This document shows, piece after piece, positions 43,914 to 52,618 of a stretch of DNA of 64,000 bases. Numbering within the stretch: the first letter of the stretch is position 1; every line of letters begins with the position of its first letter. Both the position numbers and the translations under genes were made by a program. Under the pieces are notes generated by a model. The model was not told the DNA's origin and searched no databases. It saw nothing but the letters and a program-made list of their open reading frames with translations. This DNA is from Dinoroseobacter sp049801095 (GTDB taxonomy: Bacteria; Pseudomonadota; Alphaproteobacteria; Rhodobacterales; Rhodobacteraceae), in contig NZ_JBNAGH010000004.1 of assembly GCF_049801095.1 (NCBI RefSeq), positions 62,001-126,000 of the forward strand. Reading direction: 5' to 3'.

Positions 43914-43927
43914 TGAACGCTTGTTCA
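43914..43927. promoter_or_regulatory. Operator-like inverted repeat at the ivd promoter
   Basis: TGAAC-GCTT-GTTCA is a perfect dyad with a four-base centre, lying next to the -10 element on its downstream side, over the expected start point. This shape and place suit a TetR-type repressor. Leucine-catabolism genes are under acyl-CoA-responsive repressors in many proteobacteria (LiuR, LiuQ), but no regulator gene is in the window. Confidence 0.55.
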
Positions 43928-43956
43928 TTTATAGGCGCGCGCGAAGGTCCTGTCCA
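43928..43956 (-). promoter_or_regulatory. Sigma-70-like promoter for ivd
   Basis: Reverse strand: TGGACA (43956-43951) and TATAAA (43933-43928) with a 17-base spacer, each one base from consensus. Expected transcription start is around 43920, about 30 bases before the ATG. This is the best promoter match seen in the window. Confidence 0.65.
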
Positions 43957-43976
43957 GAGATTTCGCGTTTGAGAAT

Positions 43977-44039
43977 GGGGGCTCTGCACCCGGTGGCCTT
44001 GCGGCCCCCTCCCCCGGGATATTTCCGGACTTAAGTGAG
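43977..44039. repeat. GC hairpin plus GATATTT intergenic repeat, copy 1
   Basis: A roughly 63-base element: a GGGGGC...GCCCCC hairpin-forming part followed by CGGGATATTTCCGGACTTAA. A diverged second copy in the same orientation lies at 51763-51823. Similar hairpin-plus-GATATTT sequences are scattered between genes of Rhodobacterales. Here it separates the DegT gene end from the ivd promoter and may act as a terminator. Confidence 0.6.
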
Positions 44040-44042
44040 GGG

Positions 44043-45254
44043 TTACTCCGCAGCCAGCGGGCGTGGCAGATGCTCGGCTTCGGCACGCAGGATGCGGGCG
44101 ATCTGGGCGCAATCGTCTTCGGAGAAGGTGAGCGGCAGGCGCAGATCGAGCAGCGTGGCGAGCACTCGGTCCGTCCGGGGCAATACCGGGGTTGGGGCGT
44201 AGCGCCAGCTGTCATAGCGGGAGGTGAAGCCATGGGGCTCCGGCGCGCCGAACCATTTCAGCTCGACCCCGCGGGCCGCACAGCGCGCCACATAGGACGC
44301 GACCGCCTCGGCATCGGCCTCGGGCAGGCGCAGCTGGAAAGAGGAGGCGACGAAATGCTCTTTGTCCGGGCGGTGGGTCAGGGCGATGCCGGGGGCACCG
44401 CTGAGACCCGCTTCGAGCACCCGGTAGAGCGCGTTCCAGCGCTCTGCCTGACGGGGCAGATCGGCCAGTTGCGGACGCAGAATCGCGGCGCGCAGATGGT
44501 CCATCCGGCCCGAGACATTCGGCGTGTCGTATTTCACCCGGTCGAACACTTCAGCCTCGGGCGCAGCCCCATGGCGGGCATAGAGCATATAGCTGCCCGA
44601 GAGCAGGATCGCGCGGGCCATCAACTCCGCATCGTCAGAGATCAGCAGCCCGCCTTCGCCGGAATTGATATGCTTGTAGGTCTGGGTCGAGAAGCAGCCG
44701 AAGGCGCCAAAGCGGCCCGTGGGCGTGTCGCCCCAGGACGCCCCCATCGTGTGGGCACAATCCTCGATCAGGGTCAGGTTGTGGGCCGCGCAGATCTTGG
44801 TCAGCGCCTCCATATCGCAGATATGTCCGCGCATATGGCTCAGGAGCAGCGCGCGCGCGCCGCTGGTTTCCGCCTTGGCCGCCAGGTCGTCGAGATCGAG
44901 GGTCAGGTCCTCGGTCACTTCCACGAGCACGGGTTCGGCGCCGACCGCCGCGATCGAACCGGGCACCGGCGCGAGCGTGAACGCGTTGCTGAGCACCTTG
45001 TCACCGGGCCCGATGCCAAGCGCGCGCATGGCGGTGCCCATGGCATAGCCGCCAGAGGCCACGGCCACGCAGTAGCGCGCCCCGGTCTGGGCTGCGAATT
45101 CCTGCTCCAACGCGCCGACCTCGCCCAGCTCTCCGGGCTCGAGATTATACCGGTGCAGACGGCCCGAGCGCATGACCTCAACCGCGGCGGCAATGGCCGC
45201 CTCAGGGATCGGCTCCTGCTGAGTGAATGTGCCGGTGAAGATCTCGTCGGTCAT
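44043..45254 (-). CDS. DegT/DnrJ/EryC1/StrS family aminotransferase
   Basis: A 403-residue PLP-dependent fold type I enzyme. The Lys expected to bind PLP is K194 in STQTYKHINSGEGG, the pyridine-nitrogen Asp is in TLIEDCAH (D165), and ASGGYAMGTAMRALGIGPGD holds the phosphate-binding turn. Family members transaminate sugar nucleotides or related ketoses, but no sugar-nucleotide genes are beside it. AGGAGG before the ATG fixes the start at 45254. It follows gph by 42 bases and is probably co-transcribed. Confidence 0.85.
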   Translation of the reverse strand: MTDEIFTGTFTQQEPIPEAAIAAAVEVMRSGRLHRYNLEPGELGEVGALEQEFAAQTGARYCVAVASGGYAMGTAMRALGIGPGDKVLSNAFTLAPVPGSIAAVGAEPVLVEVTEDLTLDLDDLAAKAETSGARALLLSHMRGHICDMEALTKICAAHNLTLIEDCAHTMGASWGDTPTGRFGAFGCFSTQTYKHINSGEGGLLISDDAELMARAILLSGSYMLYARHGAAPEAEVFDRVKYDTPNVSGRMDHLRAAILRPQLADLPRQAERWNALYRVLEAGLSGAPGIALTHRPDKEHFVASSFQLRLPEADAEAVASYVARCAARGVELKWFGAPEPHGFTSRYDSWRYAPTPVLPRTDRVLATLLDLRLPLTFSEDDCAQIARILRAEAEHLPRPLAAE

Positions 45255-45296
45255 GGGCGCCTCCTGCGTAAGATGTGCCGCCTTGCCGCGCACAGG

Positions 45297-45971
45297 TCAA
45301 TGGTCGGGAAAGAGGCCCTGCAGAACAGCGTCGAACTGGTCGTAATGGGGCAGCAGCGCTTCGGGGGCGAGACGGGAGACGCCCTCGCCTTCGGGCCCGA
45401 AGGTGACGAGCATGGAGGGGATCCCCGCCGCCCGCGCGGTCTCGCGATCCGTGACCGTATCACCGATCAGCACGGCGCGGGCCGGGTCGCCACCGACACG
45501 GGAGATCGTCTCGAAAAGGGGCGCGGGGTCAGGTTTGCGCACGGGCAGCGTATCGGCCCCGACCAGCGCGCCAAAGCGATCGCGGACGCCCAGCCGGGTC
45601 ATCAGGGTTTCGGCCAGCCCCTCGGGCTTGTTGGTGCAGATGCCCACGGGGCAGCCACGGGCGCGCAGCCTTTCGACCGCCGCCAGCGCTCCGGGATAGA
45701 GCCGGGTGTGGACATCGATCTTCTCGGCATAAGCCTCCAGCAGAACCGGGTAGTCAGCGTCCACATCCGCCTCGCTCCACTCCACACCGCGCCGGGTCAG
45801 GCCCAGACGCAGCATCGCGCGCCCGCCCGCAAAGGCCGTAGCGGCGTCGATAACTGGATCCAGTGGCGCCCCCTGCCCCCGCGCCTCGAAACAGGCATTG
45901 GCCGCCTCGATCAGATCGGCACTGGTATCGGCAAGCGTGCCGTCGAGATCGAAGATGACCGTGACCGTCAT
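45297..45971 (-). CDS. gph: Phosphoglycolate phosphatase, HAD family
   Basis: A 224-residue HAD hydrolase: motif I FDLDGTLADT with the nucleophile Asp8, motif II ICTNKPEG, and the motif III/IV region RKPDPAPLFE then LIGDTVTDRETA. Size and the cap domain match Gph-type enzymes that clear 2-phosphoglycolate; a closely related HAD phosphatase with another substrate is possible. It is divergent from glmU with a 126-base shared upstream region. Confidence 0.8.
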   Translation of the reverse strand: MTVTVIFDLDGTLADTSADLIEAANACFEARGQGAPLDPVIDAATAFAGGRAMLRLGLTRRGVEWSEADVDADYPVLLEAYAEKIDVHTRLYPGALAAVERLRARGCPVGICTNKPEGLAETLMTRLGVRDRFGALVGADTLPVRKPDPAPLFETISRVGGDPARAVLIGDTVTDRETARAAGIPSMLVTFGPEGEGVSRLAPEALLPHYDQFDAVLQGLFPDH

Positions 45972-46097
45972 TGCGCATCTTTCCGCCAATGGGCGTGAAG
46001 GGGTGAAAAGGGCCGAAACACCAAGTGACAGCGGGCCCGGTTGCGGGGCCTGCGCCGATGCGTAATAGAACGAGGGCGCAAGGTGAAGGGATGATGC

Positions 46098-47468
46098 ATG
46101 GCGGTTGCGTTGATCGTATTGGCGGCGGGCCAGGGCTCGCGGATGAACTCGGACCTGCCCAAGGTGCTGCACCGGTTGGCGGGCGCGCCGCTTCTGGCCC
46201 ATGCCCTACGCGCGGGCGCGAGCCTCGCGCCGGAGCGGACCGTGGTGGTGACCGGGCATGGGGCCGAGGCGGTCGAGGCGGCGGTTGCGGGCCTTGATGG
46301 CGAGGCGATCTGTGCACGCCAGACCGAGCAGCTGGGCACGGGCCATGCGGTCGCCCAGGCCGGAGAGGCGCTGAGGGGGTTTGAGGGCGATGCGGTTGTG
46401 CTCTATGGCGACACGCCCTTCATCTCGCCCGACACGCTCGAAGCGATGCAAGACAAGCGCGCGGCGGGCGCGGATCTGGTTGTGCTCGGCTTTGAGGCGG
46501 AAGATCCCGGACGCTACGGGCGGCTTTTGACGGCGGATGACCGGCTGACCCGGATCGTCGAGGCCAAGGATGCGAGCACCGATGAGCTGGCGGTCAAGCT
46601 CTGCAATTCAGGGGTGATGATGGGGGATGCGGCTACGCTGATGCGGTTGGTCGCGGGGCTCAACAATGACAATGCGGCGGGCGAGTATTACCTGACGGAT
46701 GTTGTGGCACTTGGGGCGGCTGAGGGGTTGTCGGCCCGGGTCGTGACCTGCCCGGAGGCCGAGACCCTGGGCATCAATACCCGCGCCGAACTGGCCGCTG
46801 CCGAGCAGGCCTTTCAGGCCCGCGCCCGGGCCGAGGCCATGGACGAAGGCGTGACACTCGCAGACCCGGATACCACCTATTTCGCCCTCGACACGGTGAT
46901 TGGCCGTGACGCGCTGATCGGGCCACAGGTCGTCTTTGGTCCCGGCGTGACCGTGGAATCCGGTGCCGAGATCCGGGCCTTTTGCCATCTGGAGGGCTGC
47001 CATGTGAGCCGTGGCGCGCTGGTCGGCCCCTTTGCCCGGCTGCGCCCGGGGGCAGAGCTCGCCGAGCACACCCATGTGGGCAATTTCGTCGAGATCAAGA
47101 ATGCCACGCTCGATGAAGGCGCGAAGGTCAACCACCTGAGCTATATCGGCGATGCCAGCGTCGGTGCCGCCAGCAATATCGGCGCAGGCACGATCACCTG
47201 CAATTATGACGGGGTCTTCAAGCACCACACGGAAATCGGCGCGCGGGTCTTTATCGGCTCGAACACCTGTCTCGTGGCTCCGGTCAAGGTCGGTGACGAG
47301 GCGATGACCGCAACGGGCACCATCGTGACCAGCGATGTGCCCGAAGGGGCGCTGGCCGTGGCGCGTTCACGCCAGACCAACAAGCCGGGCTTTGCGCGTC
47401 GCTTCATGGATATGCTGCGAACCCGCAAGGCGGTGCTTGCGGGCGAGACCACACCGGAGGCCGAATAG
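46098..47468 (+). CDS. glmU: Bifunctional UDP-GlcNAc pyrophosphorylase / GlcN-1-P acetyltransferase
   Basis: A 456-residue enzyme for the last two steps of UDP-N-acetylglucosamine synthesis. The N-terminal nucleotidyltransferase has LAAGQGSRMNSDLPKVLH at 8-25 and LYGDTPFIS. From about 250 the left-handed beta-helix hexapeptide domain follows, with GPFARLRPGAELAEHTHVGN, IKNATLDEG and GAGTITCNYDG. GAAGGGA precedes the ATG. glmS starts on the next base after its stop. Confidence 0.96.
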   Translation: MAVALIVLAAGQGSRMNSDLPKVLHRLAGAPLLAHALRAGASLAPERTVVVTGHGAEAVEAAVAGLDGEAICARQTEQLGTGHAVAQAGEALRGFEGDAVVLYGDTPFISPDTLEAMQDKRAAGADLVVLGFEAEDPGRYGRLLTADDRLTRIVEAKDASTDELAVKLCNSGVMMGDAATLMRLVAGLNNDNAAGEYYLTDVVALGAAEGLSARVVTCPEAETLGINTRAELAAAEQAFQARARAEAMDEGVTLADPDTTYFALDTVIGRDALIGPQVVFGPGVTVESGAEIRAFCHLEGCHVSRGALVGPFARLRPGAELAEHTHVGNFVEIKNATLDEGAKVNHLSYIGDASVGAASNIGAGTITCNYDGVFKHHTEIGARVFIGSNTCLVAPVKVGDEAMTATGTIVTSDVPEGALAVARSRQTNKPGFARRFMDMLRTRKAVLAGETTPEAE

Positions 47469-49289
47469 ATGTGCGGGATTGTCGGTGTCCTGGGGCGCAA
47501 TCAGGCCGCCCCCTTGATGGTGGAGGCGCTGAAGCGTCTGGAATATCGCGGTTATGACAGCGCGGGTATTGCCACGGTGCAGGATGGCGCGCTCGACCGC
47601 CGCCGCGCGCTTGGCAAGCTGGTGAACCTGAGCGATCTGCTGGTTGAACACCCGCTCGCGGGCAAGTCGGGTATCGGCCATACCCGCTGGGCCACCCATG
47701 GCGCGCCCTCCGTGGCCAATGCTCACCCCCATCGCACAGGCGCAGTGGCCGTGGTCCATAACGGGATCATCGAGAACTTCCGCGAGCTGCGCGAGAGCCT
47801 GCAAGCGCAGGGCGCGTCCTTCGAATCCGAGACAGACACGGAGACCGTCGCCCAGCTTTGCGCCCATGCGCTCTCCAAAGGGGCCAGCCCGGCAGAAGCC
47901 GCGCGCCAGACCATCGCCCGGCTCGAAGGGGCCTTTGCGCTCTGCTTTCTCTTTGAAGGCGAGAACGATCTGATTGTCGCCGCCCGCAAGGGCTCGCCCC
48001 TGGCCATCGGCCATGGAGATGGCGAGATGTTCGTGGGTTCCGACGCGATTGCCCTGCATCCCATGACCGACCGGATCACCTATCTTGAAGAGGGCGACAT
48101 GGCGGTGGTCACCAGGACCTCGCTGGAGATCACCGATCAACACGGCACGGTCGTGCATCGCCCCGAAACCCGCGCCCGGATCGATGGCGCGCAGGTCGGC
48201 AAGGGCGGGCATCGCCATTTCATGGCCAAGGAGATTGCCGAGCAGCCCACGGTGCTCGCCGATTGCCTCGCCCATTACCTGAGCAGCACGGGCGAGATCC
48301 GAATGCCCGACGCCCTGCCCGACTTCGCACAGATCGACCGGCTGATCCTCGTGGCCTGCGGCACCGCATTCTATGCCTGCCAAACAGCGAAATACTGGTT
48401 TGAGCAAATCGCGGGCCTGCCAGTGGAGATCGATATCGCCTCGGAGTTCCGCTATCGCGAACCGCCCATCGGACCGCGCACGGCAGCGCTCTTTGTCAGC
48501 CAGTCGGGCGAAACCGCCGATACGCTGGCGGCGCTGCGCTATTGCGCGGGCAAGGCCGAACATATCCTGTCGATCTGCAACGTGCCCGAAAGCTCCATCG
48601 CGCGGGAAAGTGCGGTGGCGCTGCCAACGCTGGCCGGGGTCGAGATTGGCGTGGCCTCCACCAAGGCGTTTACCTGCCAGCTCGCGGTGCTTGCGGTGCT
48701 GGCCCTCCACGCGGCGCACCAGCGGGGTGCGCAGGACGCAGAAGAGCGTCAGACCCTGATCGATGAGCTGCGCAGCCTGCCCAGTGTGATGAACCTCGCC
48801 CTGAGCCGGGAACCCGAGATCGAAGCGGTCTCGCGCGAGCTGGCCGAGGCGCGCGACATCCTGTTTCTCGGACGCGGGCCGATGTATCCCATCGCCCTGG
48901 AAGGCGCGCTGAAACTCAAGGAGATCAGCTACATCCACGCCGAAGGTTATGCATCGGGTGAGCTGAAACACGGCCCCATCGCGCTGGTGGACCCGGCCGT
49001 GCCTGTGATCGTCTTTGCCCCCAATGACCGGCTTTTCGACAAGACCGTCTCGAACATGCAGGAGGTCATGGCGCGGCAGGGCAAGGTCCTTCTGGTCAGT
49101 GACAGCGCGGGGCTCGCCTCGGCAGCAGAGGGCACCTGGGCGCAGGTCCCGATGCCCAAGATCGCGCCCGCTTTCGCGCCCATCCTTTACGCTGTGCCCG
49201 CGCAGCTTTTGGCGTACCATACCGCAGTGGCCAAGGGCACGGATGTGGACCAGCCGCGCAACCTCGCGAAATCCGTCACCGTGGAGTGA
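47469..49289 (+). CDS. glmS: Glucosamine-fructose-6-phosphate aminotransferase
   Basis: The 606-residue glutamine amidotransferase that makes glucosamine-6-phosphate. The N-terminal Cys2 nucleophile is in MCGIVGVLGR; RWATHGAPS and HNGIIENFRELR belong to the glutaminase domain. Two SIS domains follow (ACGTAFYACQTAKYW, FVSQSGETADTLAALR, ASTKAFTCQ), and the C-terminus ends DQPRNLAKSVTVE. It is directly adjacent to glmU (TAG-ATG), so the operon covers most of hexosamine synthesis. No glmS ribozyme is seen. Confidence 0.97.
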   Translation: MCGIVGVLGRNQAAPLMVEALKRLEYRGYDSAGIATVQDGALDRRRALGKLVNLSDLLVEHPLAGKSGIGHTRWATHGAPSVANAHPHRTGAVAVVHNGIIENFRELRESLQAQGASFESETDTETVAQLCAHALSKGASPAEAARQTIARLEGAFALCFLFEGENDLIVAARKGSPLAIGHGDGEMFVGSDAIALHPMTDRITYLEEGDMAVVTRTSLEITDQHGTVVHRPETRARIDGAQVGKGGHRHFMAKEIAEQPTVLADCLAHYLSSTGEIRMPDALPDFAQIDRLILVACGTAFYACQTAKYWFEQIAGLPVEIDIASEFRYREPPIGPRTAALFVSQSGETADTLAALRYCAGKAEHILSICNVPESSIARESAVALPTLAGVEIGVASTKAFTCQLAVLAVLALHAAHQRGAQDAEERQTLIDELRSLPSVMNLALSREPEIEAVSRELAEARDILFLGRGPMYPIALEGALKLKEISYIHAEGYASGELKHGPIALVDPAVPVIVFAPNDRLFDKTVSNMQEVMARQGKVLLVSDSAGLASAAEGTWAQVPMPKIAPAFAPILYAVPAQLLAYHTAVAKGTDVDQPRNLAKSVTVE

Positions 49290-49292
49290 GAC

Positions 49293-49841
49293 ATGGCCAA
49301 GCAATTTCCCCGGATCGGCCTCGGCCATCAGAATTTCATCGAAGCGCAACAGATCTTCTTCGTGGCCACCGCCGCGCCGGAGGGGCGCGTCAATCTCAGC
49401 CCCAAGGGGATGGACAGCCTGCGCGTGCTCGGTCCCAACCGCATCGCCTGGCTGAATGTCACGGGCTCGGGCAATGAAACCGCAGGCCATCTAAAACAAT
49501 CGCCGCGCATGACGCTCATGTGGTGCAGCTTTGACGCGACGCCCATGATCCTGCGCGCCTATGGCACCGCCCGGACAGTGCAGCGCGACAGTGCAGATTG
49601 GGAGGAGCTGTCGAGCCTCTTTCCCGGCGGGCCGGAGAAGCGACAGGTCTATGATTTGAGCGTCGAGATGGTGCAGACCTCCTGCGGCTATGCGGTCCCC
49701 ACCGCCGAGGGGCTGACCGAGCGTCCGGTCCTCAAGGATTGGGCCGCCGAGAAGGGCGAGGACGGGATCCGCGCCTATTGGTCCGACCGCAACCGCACGA
49801 CCATCGACGGCGCGCCGACGGGGATCGAAGACAATCTGTGA
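49293..49841 (+). CDS. Pyridoxamine 5'-phosphate oxidase family protein
   Basis: A 182-residue split-barrel flavin-binding-type protein. It has FFVATAAPEGRVNLSPKGMD, RIAWLNVTGSGNETAGHL and RMTLMWCSFDATPMILRAYG, the usual beta-barrel pattern. It is not PdxH itself; such proteins bind FMN, F420 or heme-related ligands and the ligand here is unknown. It lies three bases after glmS and is probably co-transcribed. Confidence 0.85.
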   Translation: MAKQFPRIGLGHQNFIEAQQIFFVATAAPEGRVNLSPKGMDSLRVLGPNRIAWLNVTGSGNETAGHLKQSPRMTLMWCSFDATPMILRAYGTARTVQRDSADWEELSSLFPGGPEKRQVYDLSVEMVQTSCGYAVPTAEGLTERPVLKDWAAEKGEDGIRAYWSDRNRTTIDGAPTGIEDNL

Positions 49842-49883
49842 GCTGGCCCGCGCCCTTCTCGACCGGCCAACGGAGCGTCTGGC

Positions 49884-50591
49884 ATGACTGAGACCTTGAC
49901 GCCGGAGGCAGCGCTGGACGCGCTCAGCGCCCTGGGCGATCCCGAGAAAGCCGCGCAAATGGCGGCCTATCACAAAGTGGACCGCCCCTATCTCGGGGTT
50001 GCAAATGGCGTGCTGGACGCGCTGGCGCGGGACTGGCGGCGCGCCCTGGATCTGCAGGCCCGTGCGGATCTGGCCGGAGCGCTCTGGGACAGCAACATCC
50101 ATGAGGCGCGGATCGCGGCGGCCAAGCTGTTGACCCAAGCGCGCCAAAAGGATGACGCCGCCACCTGGGCACGGATCCAGAGCTGGGTGCCCGAATTCGA
50201 CGCCTGGGCCGTGGCCGATCACGCCTGCATTGCCGGGCAGAAACGGCTGATCGCGGATCCGTCACGGATCGAGACAGTGGCGGAGTGGACCCGGAGTGAG
50301 CACCTCTGGACCCGACGCGCGGCCCTCGTGATCACCCTGCCCTGGACCAAACAACGCGACCCGAAGCCCGAAGACCTCGCGATCCGCGAGCAGGTTTTGG
50401 GCTGGGCTGCAGGCTATGTGCCGGATCGGGCCTGGTTCATCCAGAAGGCCATCGCCTGGTGGCTGCGCGATCTGTCCCGGCGCGACCCGGAGCGGGTGCG
50501 CGCCTTTCTCGCCGAGCATGGGGCAGAGATGAAACCCTTCGCCCGGAAAGAGGCCGCGCGGCTGCTGCCGCCTGAGACCGGCGCGGGATAA
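49884..50591 (+). CDS. DNA alkylation repair protein (AlkD-like HEAT repeats)
   Basis: A 235-residue all-helical protein resembling AlkD-type glycosylases: WDSNIHEARIAAAKLL, WVPEFDAWAVADHAC, TRSEHLWTRRAALVITLPW and FIQKAIAWWLRDLSRRDPERV are the conserved segments, with Trp/Asp/Arg residues facing DNA in the family. GGAGCG about 8 bases before the ATG marks the start. It is the last of the glmU-glmS-PPOX-AlkD-like run; the link to hexosamine synthesis is probably only positional. Confidence 0.82.
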   Translation: MTETLTPEAALDALSALGDPEKAAQMAAYHKVDRPYLGVANGVLDALARDWRRALDLQARADLAGALWDSNIHEARIAAAKLLTQARQKDDAATWARIQSWVPEFDAWAVADHACIAGQKRLIADPSRIETVAEWTRSEHLWTRRAALVITLPWTKQRDPKPEDLAIREQVLGWAAGYVPDRAWFIQKAIAWWLRDLSRRDPERVRAFLAEHGAEMKPFARKEAARLLPPETGAG

Positions 50592-50745
50592 TCCGAAGCT
50601 CAGAATCACCTTTAAGCCCACTCCACCCTGTCGGCAAAGTGAAGCAGAGCGCGAAACCCTCGCGAGATCATGCGCTTAGCCCCGGCGCCCTGCCCTTGCG
50701 CCTCTGCCGTCCCACCGATACGCTCCTCCCATTGGGGGAGAAGCC

Positions 50746-51756
50746 ATGACAGCCACGCCACTCATCGACCCGTTTCAGCGCGCCATCGACTACCTGCGGG
50801 TGTCGGTCACCGACCGCTGCGATTTCCGCTGCGTCTATTGCATGTCCGAGAACATGACCTTTCTGCCGAAGAAAGAGTTGCTGACGCTGGAAGAGCTGGA
50901 CCGCATGTGCTCGACCTTCATCGGTCTGGGCGTGAAAAAACTGCGGATCACGGGCGGCGAGCCTCTGGTGCGGCGCGATATCATGACGTTTTTCCAGCGC
51001 ATGTCCCGCCATCTGGACAGCGGCGCGCTGCGCGAGTTGACCTTGACCACCAATGGCTCGCAGCTCGAGAAATATGCCGACGACCTTTATGCGGCCGGCG
51101 TGCGGCGGATCAACGTGTCGCTGGACACGTTGGACGACCAGAAATTCGCCGACATCACCCGCTGGGGCCGCCTGCCCCAGGTGATGCGCGGGATCGATGC
51201 GGCGCAAAAGGCCGGGCTGCGGATCAAGATCAACGCGGTCGCCCTGAAGGGGTTCAACGAGGACGAGCTCTTTACCATGGTCGACTGGTGCGCCGAGCGT
51301 GACATGGACCTGACCTTCATCGAGGTCATGCCCATGGGCGATATCGGCAATGAGAACCGTTTGGGCCAGTACTGGGCGCTCTCGGATCTGCGCGACACCC
51401 TGCGCGAGCGGTTCACGCTGACGGACCTGGCGGAGCGGACCGGGGGCCCGGCGCGCTATGTGCGGCTGGAGGAGACGGGTCAGAAGCTCGGCTTCATCAC
51501 ACCCCTGACGCATAACTTCTGCGAAAGCTGCAATCGGGTGCGACTGACCTGCACCGGGGAGCTTTACATGTGCCTCGGGCAGGAGGATATGGCCGATCTG
51601 CGCAAGCCCCTGCGGGAGTATCCCGAAGATGACCGCGCGCTGGAGAATGCGATCCGGGCGGCGATCGCGCTGAAGCCCAAGGGCCATGATTTCGACTATT
51701 CCCGCCAGAAGCTCGACGGGCAGATGCCCCGGCATATGAGCCACACGGGCGGATAG
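50746..51756 (+). CDS. moaA: GTP 3',8-cyclase, molybdenum cofactor synthesis
   Basis: A 336-residue radical SAM enzyme that starts molybdopterin synthesis from GTP. The N-terminal cluster motif is RCDFRCVYCM (C-x3-C-x2-C). The C-terminal second cluster is FCESCNRVRLTCTG (C-x2-C-x13-C with the preceding Asn/Phe). The protein ends HTGG, the double-glycine tail required for activity. GGGGGAGAAGCC precedes the ATG. No other moa genes are in the window. The 154 bases upstream show no clear riboswitch. Confidence 0.96.
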   Translation: MTATPLIDPFQRAIDYLRVSVTDRCDFRCVYCMSENMTFLPKKELLTLEELDRMCSTFIGLGVKKLRITGGEPLVRRDIMTFFQRMSRHLDSGALRELTLTTNGSQLEKYADDLYAAGVRRINVSLDTLDDQKFADITRWGRLPQVMRGIDAAQKAGLRIKINAVALKGFNEDELFTMVDWCAERDMDLTFIEVMPMGDIGNENRLGQYWALSDLRDTLRERFTLTDLAERTGGPARYVRLEETGQKLGFITPLTHNFCESCNRVRLTCTGELYMCLGQEDMADLRKPLREYPEDDRALENAIRAAIALKPKGHDFDYSRQKLDGQMPRHMSHTGG

Positions 51757-51762
51757 GTCGGA

Positions 51763-51823
51763 GGGGGCGCTGCCCCCGCGGCCCTGCGGGACCGCCCCCC
51801 GGAGTATTTCAGGAACAATGAGG
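51763..51823. repeat. GC hairpin plus GATATTT-like intergenic repeat, copy 2
   Basis: A diverged second copy of the element at 43977-44039: GGGGGCGCTGCCCCC hairpin, a GC-rich middle, then CGGAGTATTTCAGGAACAAT. It begins seven bases after the moaA stop and ends just before the stop of the convergent amidotransferase gene, a place where a bidirectional terminator is expected. Confidence 0.6.
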
Positions 51824-51828
51824 CGGGA

Positions 51829-52569
51829 TCAATCCCGGGCGTAATGGCGCACGAAATTCGCGAGGATGCGGGCGCTGTCGTCCACATCGGCCTTTGCGAC
51901 CTCGGCAATCAGGCTGTCGGCCTCGTCGGGCGGGAAGTAGCCTTTTTCGCGATAGGCCCGGATGCGGACTGCGACACCGGCGCCATCGGCCTCCGGGTGG
52001 AACTGGGTGGCGTAGACGTTTTCGCCATAGCGGATCATCTGGAACGGACAGGCCTCGCCGGACATCAGATGCACCGCGCCTTGTGGGAGCGCCTGGAGCG
52101 CTTCCTTATGGCCGACAAAAGCGTCGAACTGCTCCGGCAGGTCTGCGAGGATCGGGTCCGCGCGCCCGGCATCGGTCTTGGTGCAGGGAACGGCGGCGAC
52201 GCTCTCGCCATAGCGGCGCTTTGAAACCTCGGCGCCCAGATGCTGTCCCAAGGCGCCCATGCCGTAGCAGCAGCCCATGAAGGGAATATCGCGTTCGGTG
52301 ATCTCGGGCATGAGCGACAGGATCGCCGTCTCGATCCGGGCCTCGATGGGGGATTTCGTCTCGGGCGCGTCGCTGAAACAGCCCGGTCCGCCGCCAACGA
52401 TCACGCCGGAGATCTGGGTCAGGTCGAGCCCCTCGGGCAGGTCCTGATGATCTAGGCAGACCCGGATCGCATCCGCCTCGGCAAGCCCGGATTTCGACAG
52501 GATCGCCGCGTACTCGTCATCGGAGACGTCCCGCTCGGGACGCAGCTGCAGGATCAGGAACGGTTTCAT
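51829..52569 (-). CDS. Class I glutamine amidotransferase-like protein
   Basis: A 246-residue GATase1 protein related to the GMP-synthase glutaminase domain. The nucleophile elbow MGCCYGMGALGQHLG carries Cys in the G-x-C-x-G context, and TQFHPEAD gives the His and Glu of the triad, so the hydrolase site is complete. No synthetase domain is attached; such stand-alone proteins act in gamma-glutamyl hydrolysis or unknown pathways. No ribosome site is visible before the ATG (CGCTAACCCGCCCCC precedes it), so translation may be leaderless or weak. Confidence 0.85.
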   Translation of the reverse strand: MKPFLILQLRPERDVSDDEYAAILSKSGLAEADAIRVCLDHQDLPEGLDLTQISGVIVGGGPGCFSDAPETKSPIEARIETAILSLMPEITERDIPFMGCCYGMGALGQHLGAEVSKRRYGESVAAVPCTKTDAGRADPILADLPEQFDAFVGHKEALQALPQGAVHLMSGEACPFQMIRYGENVYATQFHPEADGAGVAVRIRAYREKGYFPPDEADSLIAEVAKADVDDSARILANFVRHYARD

Positions 52570-52618
52570 GGGGGCGGGTTAGCGAAGCGCGCGCCGTCAC
52601 GCAAGGCAGTGCGCGGTT

